Below are positions 35,743 through 46,129 of a DNA stretch of 64,000 nucleotides, in pieces. Position 1 is the stretch's first letter, and each line of letters starts with the position of its first letter. Source of the DNA: Aspergillus flavus. Taxonomy: Eukaryota > Ascomycota > Eurotiomycetes > Eurotiales > Aspergillaceae. The stretch lies in the NCBI RefSeq assembly GCF_009017415.1, contig NC_092404.1:1612001-1676000 (forward strand), in the 5' to 3' direction. The position numbers were made by a program, and so were the translations under genes. The notes below the pieces were generated by a model, which saw nothing but the letters and a program-made list of their open reading frames with translations, had not been told where the DNA came from and searched no databases.

Positions 35743-36979
35743 TGTGAATAAAAGATATGTGTTTGATTTTTGATGTTTCTTTTTGTTTCTCTTGGGTATA
35801 TTGGGATCAAGTCTGATCTGGGTATCAAAGGATGCTGCTGGAGAGAAAAAAAAATCCAGGAAGACACAGATGTATATATAAAGGGAAGGGCACTATAGAA
35901 AGATCATCGTGATCTACAAGAAATTCAGTATCCGACCAAACCCCCCAGTCGAATAAGCCCTAACGCGCTACACCCCAGGATCCGACGGTGTGGTGGCACC
36001 ATTGTGATGTCCTCGTTGTGTGAAGATCGGATTCTGGCTTCCGCACTCTCGAGATAGATTCTGGAAATCTTCTCCACAACTGTATGACGCGGGGTGGAAT
36101 CTGAGGTACGGATCTGCAGCCAACCAGAGACAAGTTGTTACTAGTGGAGAGACTGTGGGGAGGATTGAGGCTGTCAAGGATTTTGGTTTCCGAAGGCCGA
36201 GAACATTGGCCGCCGGGGCAGACTTCTCTTCTGGTATGCCACCTTTGCCCTCGATTACCCTTTCTGTCGCGCCTGATGTCACTGCATTCCCCCTTGAAGC
36301 AATAACTGACAATCAACATCATGCTCAATGGCCAGTGCTCGCTGACCCCAACGTTGATCTGCCGGTTGAAACAACTAAGTTGCATCACATGGGAAGAACC
36401 ATCGGATTTCTATTTAGGTCGTCTGGTCTGGAGCAAGTACAGTACTGCCATTTTCGCATACAAGTCTGAATGTGGAACCCATGAAATTGATCAGATCGGG
36501 TATAGGGTTTTGGTTCGTCTGGAAAGAGAAATGGTTTCCGATGGCTGCATATGCACGGTCATTCTGGCTCCCTATGTCGCTTTCCGATCGGATTTAATCT
36601 GTTCGAGCAGTGAGTAGATGAGATAGACAATCGAGATAATTTTCCTGGAGCAAATGAAGACATTGATGCCTTTAGAATGGTAAATACTCACTATAATGAA
36701 GAGAAGAAAAGTATGGAATTGAACGGCTCGCGTGAATATGACCCGAGGGAGCGATGTGATTGATGGAACTTGGGGGACAAATTCCACTGGGCGGGACAAT
36801 TGACGGCGCGATCCCCGAGGTCTGTTGATAATCTCTCTTTTGCCCCTCTACCCCTCACCCCTCTTCTTCATATTTGTTTCTCCTTCCTTCCTTAAGTTAA
36901 TTCGCAATTTTACTCATTCCTCTGCTTTCCTAGAATCTGTAACGAATCTATATTCAATTACACACATACTACTTACACC
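35743..36979. promoter_or_regulatory. Divergent promoter of MIOX and aldo-keto reductase
   Basis: A 1.24-kb region between divergent starts. Four matches to the CreA consensus SYGGRG lie on the same strand within 130 bases: GCGGGG at 36089-36094, GTGGAG at 36144-36149, GTGGGG at 36155-36160 and CCGGGG at 36213-36218. Open frames here, such as 35960-36469, look random. Function of the sites is inferred. Confidence 0.45.
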
Positions 36980-38100
36980 ATGGCCGTTGCCGACACTCGA
37001 TTCAAGCTCAACACTGGAGCAGAGATCCCTGCATTGGGTCTCGGTATGTAGTGTTCCATTTTGACACATTGCAGCAATGGTCGTGCTAATTGACCAGGTA
37101 CCTGGCAATCCCAACCCGGTGAGGTTGAGAAGGCTGTCAGTCACGCCATCTCGGTAGGCTACAGACACATCGATGGCGCTTTCTGCTACCAGAACGAAGA
37201 GGAGGTCGGAAAGGGCATCCGCGATGCCCTCGCCTCTGGAAAGGTGAAGCGGGAGGACCTTTTCGTTACTACCAAGCTGTGGTGCACTTACCACAGCCGG
37301 GTGGAAGAGGCTCTGGAAAAGAGTCTGAAGAACTTGGGCTTGGATTACATCGATCTGTACTTGATGCACTGGCCATTGGCCATGAACCCCAACGGTTAGT
37401 TATGCATCTTTTCTTGTCAATACCGTGCTCCAGATCTAACAATTTATTAGGAAACCACCCTCTCTTCCCTAAGCATGAGGATGGATCCCGAGACATCGAC
37501 CACTCGCACTCTCACGTCCAAACATGGAAGAACATGGAGAAGCTCCTCGCAACAGGAAAGGTCAAAGCCATCGGTGTCTCTAACTACAGCGTGCGTTATC
37601 TGGAGCAATTGCTTCCTGAGGCTACCGTGGTCCCTGCAGTCAACCAGATTGAGAACCACCCATCTCTTCCACAGCAGGAGATCGTCGACTTCTGCAAGAA
37701 GAAGGGTATCCATATCACCGCCTACAGCCCTCTGGGAAGCACTGGTAGCCCGCTATTCACAGCCGAGCCTATTGTAGAGGTCGCAAAGAAAAAGGGAGTC
37801 ACCCCCGCCACGGTTCTTCTCAGCTGGCACAGTATGTTACAATCACCCTTTCCAACATTCTCGTCTTTCAAGCTCGATGTCATTCTCTAACCATGTAATG
37901 CAGTTGCCCGTGGATCCTCCGTTCTCGCCAAGTCCGTCACACCTTCTCGTATTGAGGACAACCGCAAGTTGGTTCAACTCGACGAGTCGGACATGGCTAC
38001 CATTGCCAAATACACCGACGACCTCGCTGCCAGGAAAGCCTTCCAGCGCTTCGTCTACCCTCCCTTCGGCGTCGACTTCGGATTCCCCGACAAGTCATAA
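36980..38100 (+). CDS. Aldo-keto reductase, GLD1/GaaD-like (glyceraldehyde/uronate type)
   Basis: NADPH-dependent aldo-keto reductase. Exons 36980-37043, 37098-37394, 37451-37831 and 37904-38100 give 312 residues. Catalytic tetrad: Asp of GYRHIDGAF, Tyr of CYQNEEEVG, Lys of [10 protein letters not shown], and His of DLYLMHWP. Cofactor motifs are [10 protein letters not shown] and the C-terminal [12 protein letters not shown]. The ending [16 protein letters not shown] resembles Trichoderma GLD1 and Aspergillus GaaD-type L-glyceraldehyde reductases of uronate catabolism more than GldB-type glycerol dehydrogenases. Next to MIOX it could reduce D-glucuronate to L-gulonate, which is an inference. 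The first catalytic pair reads DGAFCY where DTAxxY is commoner. Confidence 0.87.
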
Positions 38101-39329
38101 ACTGTTTGGAGTCTACCTACCAAGCATCTCCTGGCACATATGACCACCGGATGCGAAAAGCAGGGCTTTCCATCCACCTTGCCATACCTCTACTATCGTG
38201 AATAGACAGGGCAAAATCTCAGTGAACCATTAGGCTTATTATTTCCTTATAGAGAGGCGTTATGTGCCCGTTAGTGGTGAGTGTGGACGATTTGAGTGAG
38301 CATTGTATAACAGCCTGGGGAGCCTGGATAAATAGTTTTGATTCTTTGGATTTGTTTATAGATAGACGACATATATCCCTCATGAATGATGTTCCAGGAA
38401 GCTTCTCCCCTGCTTGGGTCAATTGTCTATGCTTAGGACTATTTCTTGAAGCATAGGTCATGATTGGTTCCGATATTTCCCCGTACTAGACCTACCTTGC
38501 CACTGTACTAGTATAATCCGGTTTTTACTATACCTTTTTTGAATGGCGAAATTATCTTGAATTTCAGCACTTATTCCTTTTTGCACTAGTTGTGTAAAGG
38601 GAGATGACATTCCATATTTATCACTTTTACGTTACTGTTCTATAACTAATAACAGTTTCAATATTAATCTCAGATAGTATACTAGCCGCATTGTAAAATT
38701 TAGAACATATCTTAACCTTATACTTTCTGTTTAATGATATTTCTGTATAATTTGTATACTATAGCATTTTAATAACCAATATCTTATGCTGTATCACTTT
38801 CACGTTACCAGAATATGAAGAATACCACCTTCCATATCAACTTCACGTTACCTGACCATGGCCAGTGCCATTTGGGACATCGATATTACGTTGCCCATTG
38901 GTTAATATTTGAAGAATTAATAAATAATCATAGCAGATTTTCAAGGCAATCTATCCTGCACACTTTATTGTGGTATTTTTAGAAGTAACGGAAAATTGAT
39001 GGCTCTGCTACTATAGTTGGGTGCATACAACAAAGGAAGCTTTCGGGTGACGGGAGCACAGCCATTGTGATCTAAAACTTCAATATTCATGCAAAATCAG
39101 AAAACATAAACATGTTAGTTTACCGCCTCTGGGGCCACGTGAGTATTCTGCCTATATTGTCTTTTAAATTGTGTTTCTTCATTCATGACTGTCATCCTGC
39201 CAACTACCCAACCGCCACCTTAATCATCATCCTGTGCATCAAAGTGCACACGTCTCTTGACTGAGTTCATCTAAACACAGTTAGATAGGGTGGATGGGAG
39301 GGTCTCATGTAGGAGAATATAGCATTCTC
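38101..39329. other. AT-rich intergenic with degenerate direct repeats
   Basis: A spacer of 1.2 kb between two converging genes, strongly AT-rich at 38500-38950. It carries three imperfect copies of a TATCACTTTCACGTTAC-like unit (see the repeat entry). No gene was recognised. Confidence 0.5.
38609..38851. repeat. Three imperfect direct copies of a TATCACTTTCACGTTAC unit
   Basis: Copies lie at about 38609-38634 (TTTATCACTTTTACGTTAC), 38787-38808 (GTATCACTTTCACGTTAC) and 38829-38851 (ATATCAACTTCACGTTAC). Two of them are preceded by TTCCATAT. They are spaced unevenly. Confidence 0.45.
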
Positions 39330-41387
39330 TTACCTCTTACGCTTGTGCTTCTTGTGCTTCTTGACCACTCGTTTGACTCTGGGTGTCGCGACTGTCTCTT
39401 CCACAACAGCCAGACCAATCCACTCCCTGTTGAGAGTAATACCTGGGCCCTGCACTTCTCCAATAGTGACCGTCTCTCGATATCCCAGCTCTCGAACCTC
39501 ATCGGTAGCACTCAGCTCGTCTTTGACCCTCTGTTTCGCAAGGGCTCTGAGGGCTTGCAAGCGGCGTGTCTCGCGCTCTGCTACTACCGCCTGGGCGAGG
39601 TCACTCGATAAAATATTCTGCGCTTCCATGGCCTCCAACATCTGTCCTAGCTGCTTGTACGGAAGGTAGATCAACATCGCAGAAGGCACTTCAACATCTC
39701 GGTTCGGGTTTTCTCCCTGGCGAGGCGTATACGATCGAGGACTAGTGATCACTGGACCCGGGACTCCATGCAGGCTTTCTGGGATTCGATTCGGCAGAGT
39801 CTTACTCTGCGCCTTGGTGTACAGTGTGAAGTCCATGCCCATGTGCCTGGTGACGAACTGCAGAACCGAACTAACTAGCCGTGGAGCCCATCTTTGCAGC
39901 TCTTCTGCTGCATCATAATCTCCAGTCTGGTCGAGGGTAACAACCGGTCTTGTCGTGCAAACTCCGAAATAGAGAATGCATTCGACTGTTTCCCAGTCGA
40001 TTAGCTCAATGGCTAGTCTGATACCCGTTTCGATGACTGCCTCTTGTTGAAAGAAGGCCCCAGATGCGGCATAGCACAGGGCGAAGTCTACCATGGCCGC
40101 CGTGAGTGAGAATTGTATTTTTCCCACATTGTTCTCCGAGTATCCATAGGTGGACAGAGTCGCCAATCTGAGCTGTCCTGCTGTTAGGAGTGGCCTCCCA
40201 TACAAGTGTTGCAGCGCATATTCAAAGCCTTTGATCATACAGAAATTCCCATTTCCCACGGCGACAATCTCATTAGGACGCTCTTTCTGGATCGTCGACC
40301 CCAAGACATCGGCCATGAAACGGCTACGGCTGATCACCACACGATGTGTTTTGAAGACTATGGGCATGAAGATATCTTTGGAGGATCTCAATATTATCTG
40401 GGAGTCGGAGAACTCACTCGCTTCTAGGCAGTGAAGCAGGTGTTCTGAGAGTGGATCGAATCTATTGGGGAGTATTTCGGTCGCGATAGTATGGTGTTCG
40501 GATGAAGCTATAGAAGACGCATAATTAGTGCTGAAACGATGAAATGGTCGAGTTTATGAGAAAGTCTCACCTTCACTACTTCCCACACCAACATCCACTA
40601 CATTCTTTTCCTTGGTCTCTTGCTCTGAGGTCTGTCTAAAACCATCTGATGGCGCCTCTGAGGCATGTTCATCGAGATAAGAAGACCCAGAAGCAAAGAC
40701 ACAATTACAGCAATCTCCTGAGTGATGAGCGCAGCAACAGGACCACTTAGGTGGACAGTTGCAGTCAATAGTGGGCTTATGCACGCAACAGCTGAAGTTA
40801 AATTGACATATATTCCGACCGTGCAAGTGACAGATGACAGGGCCGGTTTCATCATAAATCGAAGAAGGCTCATTCTGCTCCTCATGTTCTTCCCCTTTCT
40901 GGCTTGAGGGACGAACTGTATGACTCGAGGATGTATCTGCATTAGACGTCTCAAGAGAACCAGCGGCAAGGCCGCTATAACTGGGTGGAGCTTCATCAAC
41001 AACAGGCTTAGAGCTTATAGTCGCGTTATTAGAGAATGGGTGTTGTGTGTTGCCGATATTGACCTCACCGCTATCCAGAGGCGAATCAATTGTCTTACCC
41101 TTTTTTGCTTGTTCTGTCTTCCTTTTCTTTTCTTCTTTCAACTGCTTCTTCTTCAGTCTTCTCTTCTCTTTCTTTCGATCTTGCTGGGCCTTCTGTCGCT
41201 CAGAGGAATGATCCACTTGTGGCTCTACCGTCTTGAACGCAGGCCCCGACGATCTAGCTCTACAGAAAGAGCGCAAATCTTCAGAGCTAAGACCTACACG
41301 CATGATTTCAAAGACGGAATCAAAAGACATGACAGCAGACGGCAACTCGGAGGTGCAAAAGGAGCTTCTCCTCTCCGGGTCTGTCAT
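39330..41387 (-). CDS. BTB/POZ-like protein with a Cys-rich segment
   Basis: Two exons, 41387-40571 and 40507-39330, give 664 residues. The start is the ATG at 41387 (MTDPERRSSF); the open frame extends a few codons upstream without an ATG. A Lys/Glu-rich helix lies at about 60-100. Residues about 181-224 form an extreme Cys/His patch, 12 Cys and 5 His in 44 residues (from CHLHGRNIC to CCNC), which could bind metal. The second exon begins with a BTB-like fold (DSQIIL, VFKTHRVVISRSRF, GFEYALQHLYG), a protein-protein interaction domain used for example in Cul3 ligases. The C-terminus ends in KHKKHKRKR, a likely nuclear signal. I do not recognise an orthologue of known function. Confidence 0.72.
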
Positions 41388-42547
41388 CTTCTTCGCCTTC
41401 AATATCTAATCACAACACTGAAAAAGGCAAGAGATAGATGAGTCTTGATATCTGCTAGAGAAACTCTGATGGGATCGTGAAGGGGTTCAGAGATGAGATG
41501 GTGTGAATATGGATGGGTCAACGTGTGAAGGGGAAGGTATAAAGGGGGAGAGACTTATGTTGTTTGTCTTCTGCAGTTTTTTCGTTGCGTGCGTTTCCTT
41601 GACGATTATGTTGTTTTTCTTTCAGAAATCACAGCCTCTGGAGAATCTTCTGAACAGTTCTTGTTAATTACAGTTTACTGACTACATTTCAGATAAGCCT
41701 AAAGCTGGTTTCTAAATTATCTGCAGATTGAGAATTTCCTCGGTGACCTGCATTATCTGCTCTTATGGTAAAATCAGAACTTAGAGATCTATAATAATAT
41801 ATACAGTCAGATATGCAAACAGCAAAACCCTCTTCACATCAGATCAAAACAGTATGAGGGCTTCACGCTCCACGTGACGGGTCACATACACGTGACACGT
41901 CTTTCATAAGAAAGACATGCAGTGAAAAGGTGATATTCGGTGAATGGTAGTAAAAAGTATAGTGTAATAACAGGTGTGGCCCTTTCTTTCTTTGTTCAAA
42001 TCAGTGAAGGTGTGCACCACACCCTGTCCCCCTAGTAATATGCAAAACACGAAGAATAGCATTCACCAGTTTGATAAGAACAAAGGAAACTCCCCCTCGG
42101 TAAATTGAACTTAGAATAACAGTCTTCAAAGATACGTGATTTATTACAAGTCTATTTCACACAAATAAGGATAGCTAAACTAGCTAATCCCATATCTAGA
42201 AAGACAAGGTATTGTACATTTAGATCACTTTTTATTGACCTATCTAGGTATTTTGTAATAATGCATAGAAGATAAGGAAATGCTATGGTAGAAAGAAAGA
42301 ATAAGGCTCAGATAACAAAGTCAAATGAAAGACAGTCCCTGTCCGCTCAACATAACGCAGTTGGTATATCATCACGAGCAAAAATGGTAATCAAAAGAAG
42401 GTATCGAGAGTTGACATAAATGAAATGGGAGAATGATCGGAAAAGTCGAGTAATACATGTAACCCGGCGGGAGAGGAAGATAGTTTGAGAAAGTAGGAAA
42501 GTAGTAAGAGAGAGAGAGAGCAAGTTTAGCCGCTATGCAACTATTGT
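41388..42547. other. Intergenic, BTB gene promoter and 3' side of next gene
   Basis: Contains two direct CACGTGAC E-box octamers at 41871-41878 and 41889-41896, about 485-510 bases upstream of the BTB start. Downstream of 42500 there is a short AG repeat (gagagagaga near 42511). No gene was recognised. Confidence 0.5.
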
Positions 42548-45500
42548 TTAAAACATGCCTCCTTCCATGGGGACTTGAGGTGGTGGATAAGCTGGCATAG
42601 CTGGTGGCGGGCCAGTCATAAGTTGATGTCTCGCTTTGGCGTTCAGGTCTCCACCTTCGCTGGAAGTTTTGCGCAGCCTGTTTCGGGTCCTAGGTCGTCT
42701 TTCACCCTCGTCGGAGAATGTGCTATATTCTTCCGCAGCACTACCGGCTGTCGATGGAGCTATGGATGGGGCGTACTGAGATTGGGCATACTGCGACTCG
42801 TACTTATCCCCCCTAATCGCACCCAGGATGGTTTGGGTGGTGGTTTGACGGCGACGACGTGGGTTCATAGGAGGGACCGGAGGTGTTGTCATGCCGTTGC
42901 TCAAGCTTGCTCCAGGGGGAAGACCGACAGTTGGAACGTTCGAGGTGGTGGATACGAAAGTGGGCTCCGAAATCTGATATTTATCGATGGGACGCTTCTG
43001 AAGGCCACCGGTATGTCCGGGAGCCCGCTGAGGAAGGCTAGTTGTGGAAGTAGATGCCGAGCTAGAAGAAGGATCAGAGGACATGTCGTACAACGGCGGA
43101 GTAGCATTGGCAGAGTAAGGGGCGATGGGTGAAGGTCGCGGCGGTGCACCGATCATCTGTGGGTTAAGCGCAGGCGGATGCAGTGGTCGTTCAACAAAGC
43201 TTGGGGTTCCAGACCGACTGCCGCTGCGATACCTTCCAGATGCGGCAGATGAGCACCGATCGTACATATATGTATCGTTGACCTCCACAGATGGGCGGGC
43301 GGAAGAAGCCACAGATGTCAGACCGCGCTGGTCAAAGTCGGGAAACGCGGACTGTTCATACGGATCAGACTCTTCTAGAGTGCCGAGATCATCCCTTTCC
43401 CGCCGAGTGCGACTCTTAGAGCGACCAGAGGCGTCGGAGGTTGAGCGATCCCGCATAGACCTAAAACTTGAATGTGGTGATGCACCACGGCTACGGCTCG
43501 ACTCACGGGAGTCTTCTTGGCTGCTGCGGCCAAACATGCGAGACCGTATGGAACGCTCTGAAGAGACATGGGGAGAGCTTGAGTTGGAGTGTTTTCCAAA
43601 GCTGAACGATGGCCTTTCTTCCTCCTCGCGCCATTGGTCATCCGATGCCAATGTTGGAGTAGAAGCGTTACCCAGACCGAGCATCTTCGGGTTTCTCTGG
43701 TCCTGTCTGCTAAACAAGTTGTGCTTTCCAGACTTACTCTTCAGCAGGGAAAATGCATTTCCAGGCTTGACTTGAATATAATCAGGGGTTTGGCAGCCCG
43801 ACACAGGGCTAGCTGATCTGCTTTCATTTTCGGCCATGCCCTTCAACTTCTCCTGCACCTTCCTCCGTCTCTCCGCCAGTTCGTTCTCGAACTCTTCGCG
43901 TTCTCTTTGTGTATCGGTGCTTGCTTGACGCCTGTGTCTCGCCACTAGCTCCCCTTGCCAGGAAGAGCCGTTGAGAAGCTCCGACGGGTCGATATTCCTT
44001 CTAGGTATTTCATGCTCCTGTGAAACAGAATCATCTGTGTTTGACTCCTTCATAGGAGTTTCTTTGTGCTTTTCATCATCCATCAGCCTCGATGGAAGGC
44101 CAGGGGAGGGCGGTGGGAATATGGACGATTTGTCACTGTCGTGCCGCAGGTGGGTACGAACTAAGCCACTCAGACCCAATCCTGATGGCCCCAAGGTGGG
44201 CGAATCGGGCTTTTCAGGAACGGCATTCCCGTCATTGACGGTCTTTTCAGGGGTACCGTTTTCGGCTATGGGTTTCAAATCCCCCAAGTCCGAAAACCGT
44301 ACTTCAGGCAAAGGGCTTTGTTCTTCTTGTGCTTCTCCACCTGTGGGTGTAGATGGCTTTTGTGGTGTTTCGGACCGAAGCGCAGGATGCACAAAGTCGT
44401 CCGCGATTACTCCATTGGCCAACTCAAGCAAAGCCTCAGCCTCTTCATCTTCAGAATCACTAGGGCTCATGTTGGCGAAGAAAGTACCGTTCATGTGTCG
44501 GCGAGGGGATTCATAGACACTCGGGGCAGCGGATCGATTACCTGGGTGTTGGGCTTCGCTATAGTGTGAGGTCGCAGAACCAGCTCGTGGCCGGTAGCTT
44601 GTGTTTGAGAGACCTCTGGGACGTCCAGTACTTTCCTGGGAAATAGCCCGTCCAGGAAGTGGAGGCCGCGACAATGGCGGCGTGCTCCGTCCCTCGTGCA
44701 TCTGAAGTTGACGTTGACTAAACTGGCTTTCATCGTACGGGGTTCTAGGTTTGTTGAACAGTCCCAGGGCTGTAGCTTTTCCGTGGTCTTCCGGCTGTAA
44801 AGAGGCCATCAATGAGGCACCTTCCTCACGTTCACTGGCTGGAGGGCTTAGCGGAGGGAGCACACCATGGGGAGCGTCATGGGGTCTCTGTTCTTTGGCA
44901 TTGGTTTCGCCGAGTTGTTGCGTAGGCGCCCTTGAAGATGGTGCCGGGCTAGTAGGGCGGCGTGTAGCAATTGCCGGCTCAGCTAGCGGAAGCCTTTGTA
45001 TCCTATCGCGAAGGCTAGTGGCGCTTCTGGAGTAGCTCCGGTTGAGGCGAGGCATTTCTGGAGTCCCTGCTCGTTGACGGCTAAGGCTCTCCAAACGATG
45101 TAGTGTAGAATTTTGCTGGTTTTGGACAGATTGCGCTAGACCCTGGCCGTATAGACGCCGTGATTTGACAGAGCCCCGTTCTGGAGCCATCGCAGGTACG
45201 GATGGTTTGGAGAATGCAGCTGGACTCTCCTGGGACGGCGAGACTGCGAATGACTGCTCGTCGATGGAACTAGCTGATGTTGACGTACGGCCATTGGCAG
45301 TCGGGCCCGAGGCTGTTGAGGAAAACGTGGTTCTCTTGGCGGAAGAAATGCTGGACAGAGCGTCTTCTGACTCTGCAGCAGAAGTATCTTGGTGGACTTC
45401 CTCAGCTGCAGCACGTTCTTCTTTCTCTTTTAGCCTCAGCCGTTGAAAAGCGGACAAGGACAAATCATGGTCATAGACCGCGCGGCCTCCCATCTGTCCA

Positions 45501-46129
45501 GCATCCGCCGCGACAGATACATTTGATGATGCCTTGGCGGGAATCTTGTAGACTTTTTGGCGGCCGCCAAACAGATTGTTACCTTCTGTTCGGCGGGCTC
45601 TACTCATAATGCTCTCTTTCTGCGAGCGGTCGTCGTCGGTACCATAGCCATCACCAGCCGAGGCGAATGAGTCACGACCGAGGTTAAAAGACGGCCGACT
45701 ACCATCTGTAGATACCTCATCGATATCCGTGAGCAGGTTTGGATTGTGGCCGAAGAGATTCAATCGGGAGGCGCGCTTAGGAAACAGGACACTATCGTCA
45801 CTCGCCTTGCCGATAATCGAGGCCGGGTCGTCTTGTTCCCTCAACATGCTAAACCGCGCCGATAATTTTGGCATGAGTAAACTCGTGCGGAAGTCATCAT
45901 TCGATGGTAAGGCATTCGATAGGTCGAGTTCGGGCTTTTCCTCGGGCTCTTCCTTTTTGCTTCGCTTGGACAACTTGGAGGTGAGTAAATTGTGGGTGTT
46001 CTCGATGGCTTCCGCATCCTCCTTCGTCTTCTCCTTCTTGGCCTTGCGGAATCGATTCATGGTGGTATTCGTTGGGGGGACAATGCGAAACTCAGAGCAG
46101 TTTGAAGCTGACGGTATGGGCAGTGGCAT
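42548..46129 (-). CDS. Large disordered protein, unknown function
   Basis: Intronless frame of 1193 residues. I do not recognise the family. The protein is rich in Ser, Pro, Arg, Glu and Gly and looks mostly disordered. It has many RS/SR dipeptides, Ser-Pro sites, and basic Lys/Arg clusters near the N-terminus (MNRFRKAKKEKTKED). A charged helix around SAFQRLRLKEKEERAAAEE (about residue 230) and another around REREEFENELAERRRKVQEK (about residue 745) could form coiled coils. The C-terminus is Pro-rich (PPPAMPAYPPPQVP). A shorter start at 46060 (MNRFRK) is possible. The length of the open frame and its composition make it a real gene; likely roles such as scaffold or polarity factor are only guesses. 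Confidence 0.75.
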   Translation of the reverse strand: MPLPIPSASNCSEFRIVPPTNTTMNRFRKAKKEKTKEDAEAIENTHNLLTSKLSKRSKKEEPEEKPELDLSNALPSNDDFRTSLLMPKLSARFSMLREQDDPASIIGKASDDSVLFPKRASRLNLFGHNPNLLTDIDEVSTDGSRPSFNLGRDSFASAGDGYGTDDDRSQKESIMSRARRTEGNNLFGGRQKVYKIPAKASSNVSVAADAGQMGGRAVYDHDLSLSAFQRLRLKEKEERAAAEEVHQDTSAAESEDALSSISSAKRTTFSSTASGPTANGRTSTSASSIDEQSFAVSPSQESPAAFSKPSVPAMAPERGSVKSRRLYGQGLAQSVQNQQNSTLHRLESLSRQRAGTPEMPRLNRSYSRSATSLRDRIQRLPLAEPAIATRRPTSPAPSSRAPTQQLGETNAKEQRPHDAPHGVLPPLSPPASEREEGASLMASLQPEDHGKATALGLFNKPRTPYDESQFSQRQLQMHEGRSTPPLSRPPLPGRAISQESTGRPRGLSNTSYRPRAGSATSHYSEAQHPGNRSAAPSVYESPRRHMNGTFFANMSPSDSEDEEAEALLELANGVIADDFVHPALRSETPQKPSTPTGGEAQEEQSPLPEVRFSDLGDLKPIAENGTPEKTVNDGNAVPEKPDSPTLGPSGLGLSGLVRTHLRHDSDKSSIFPPPSPGLPSRLMDDEKHKETPMKESNTDDSVSQEHEIPRRNIDPSELLNGSSWQGELVARHRRQASTDTQREREEFENELAERRRKVQEKLKGMAENESRSASPVSGCQTPDYIQVKPGNAFSLLKSKSGKHNLFSRQDQRNPKMLGLGNASTPTLASDDQWREEEERPSFSFGKHSNSSSPHVSSERSIRSRMFGRSSQEDSRESSRSRGASPHSSFRSMRDRSTSDASGRSKSRTRRERDDLGTLEESDPYEQSAFPDFDQRGLTSVASSARPSVEVNDTYMYDRCSSAASGRYRSGSRSGTPSFVERPLHPPALNPQMIGAPPRPSPIAPYSANATPPLYDMSSDPSSSSASTSTTSLPQRAPGHTGGLQKRPIDKYQISEPTFVSTTSNVPTVGLPPGASLSNGMTTPPVPPMNPRRRRQTTTQTILGAIRGDKYESQYAQSQYAPSIAPSTAGSAAEEYSTFSDEGERRPRTRNRLRKTSSEGGDLNAKARHQLMTGPPPAMPAYPPPQVPMEGGMF

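Noticed and set aside
34939..35751. 270-codon open frame antisense to myo-inositol oxygenase
   Set aside because: It is a mirror of the MIOX codon pattern (Val/Leu/Gly-rich, no motifs). MIOX on the other strand has all catalytic residues.
38609..38851. Direct repeats as a CRISPR-like array
   Set aside because: Copies are imperfect, unevenly spaced and in a fungal nuclear genome.
43125..43775. 216-codon frame antisense to the large disordered protein
   Set aside because: Composition is that of an antisense shadow, with no motif. The 1193-codon frame is far longer.
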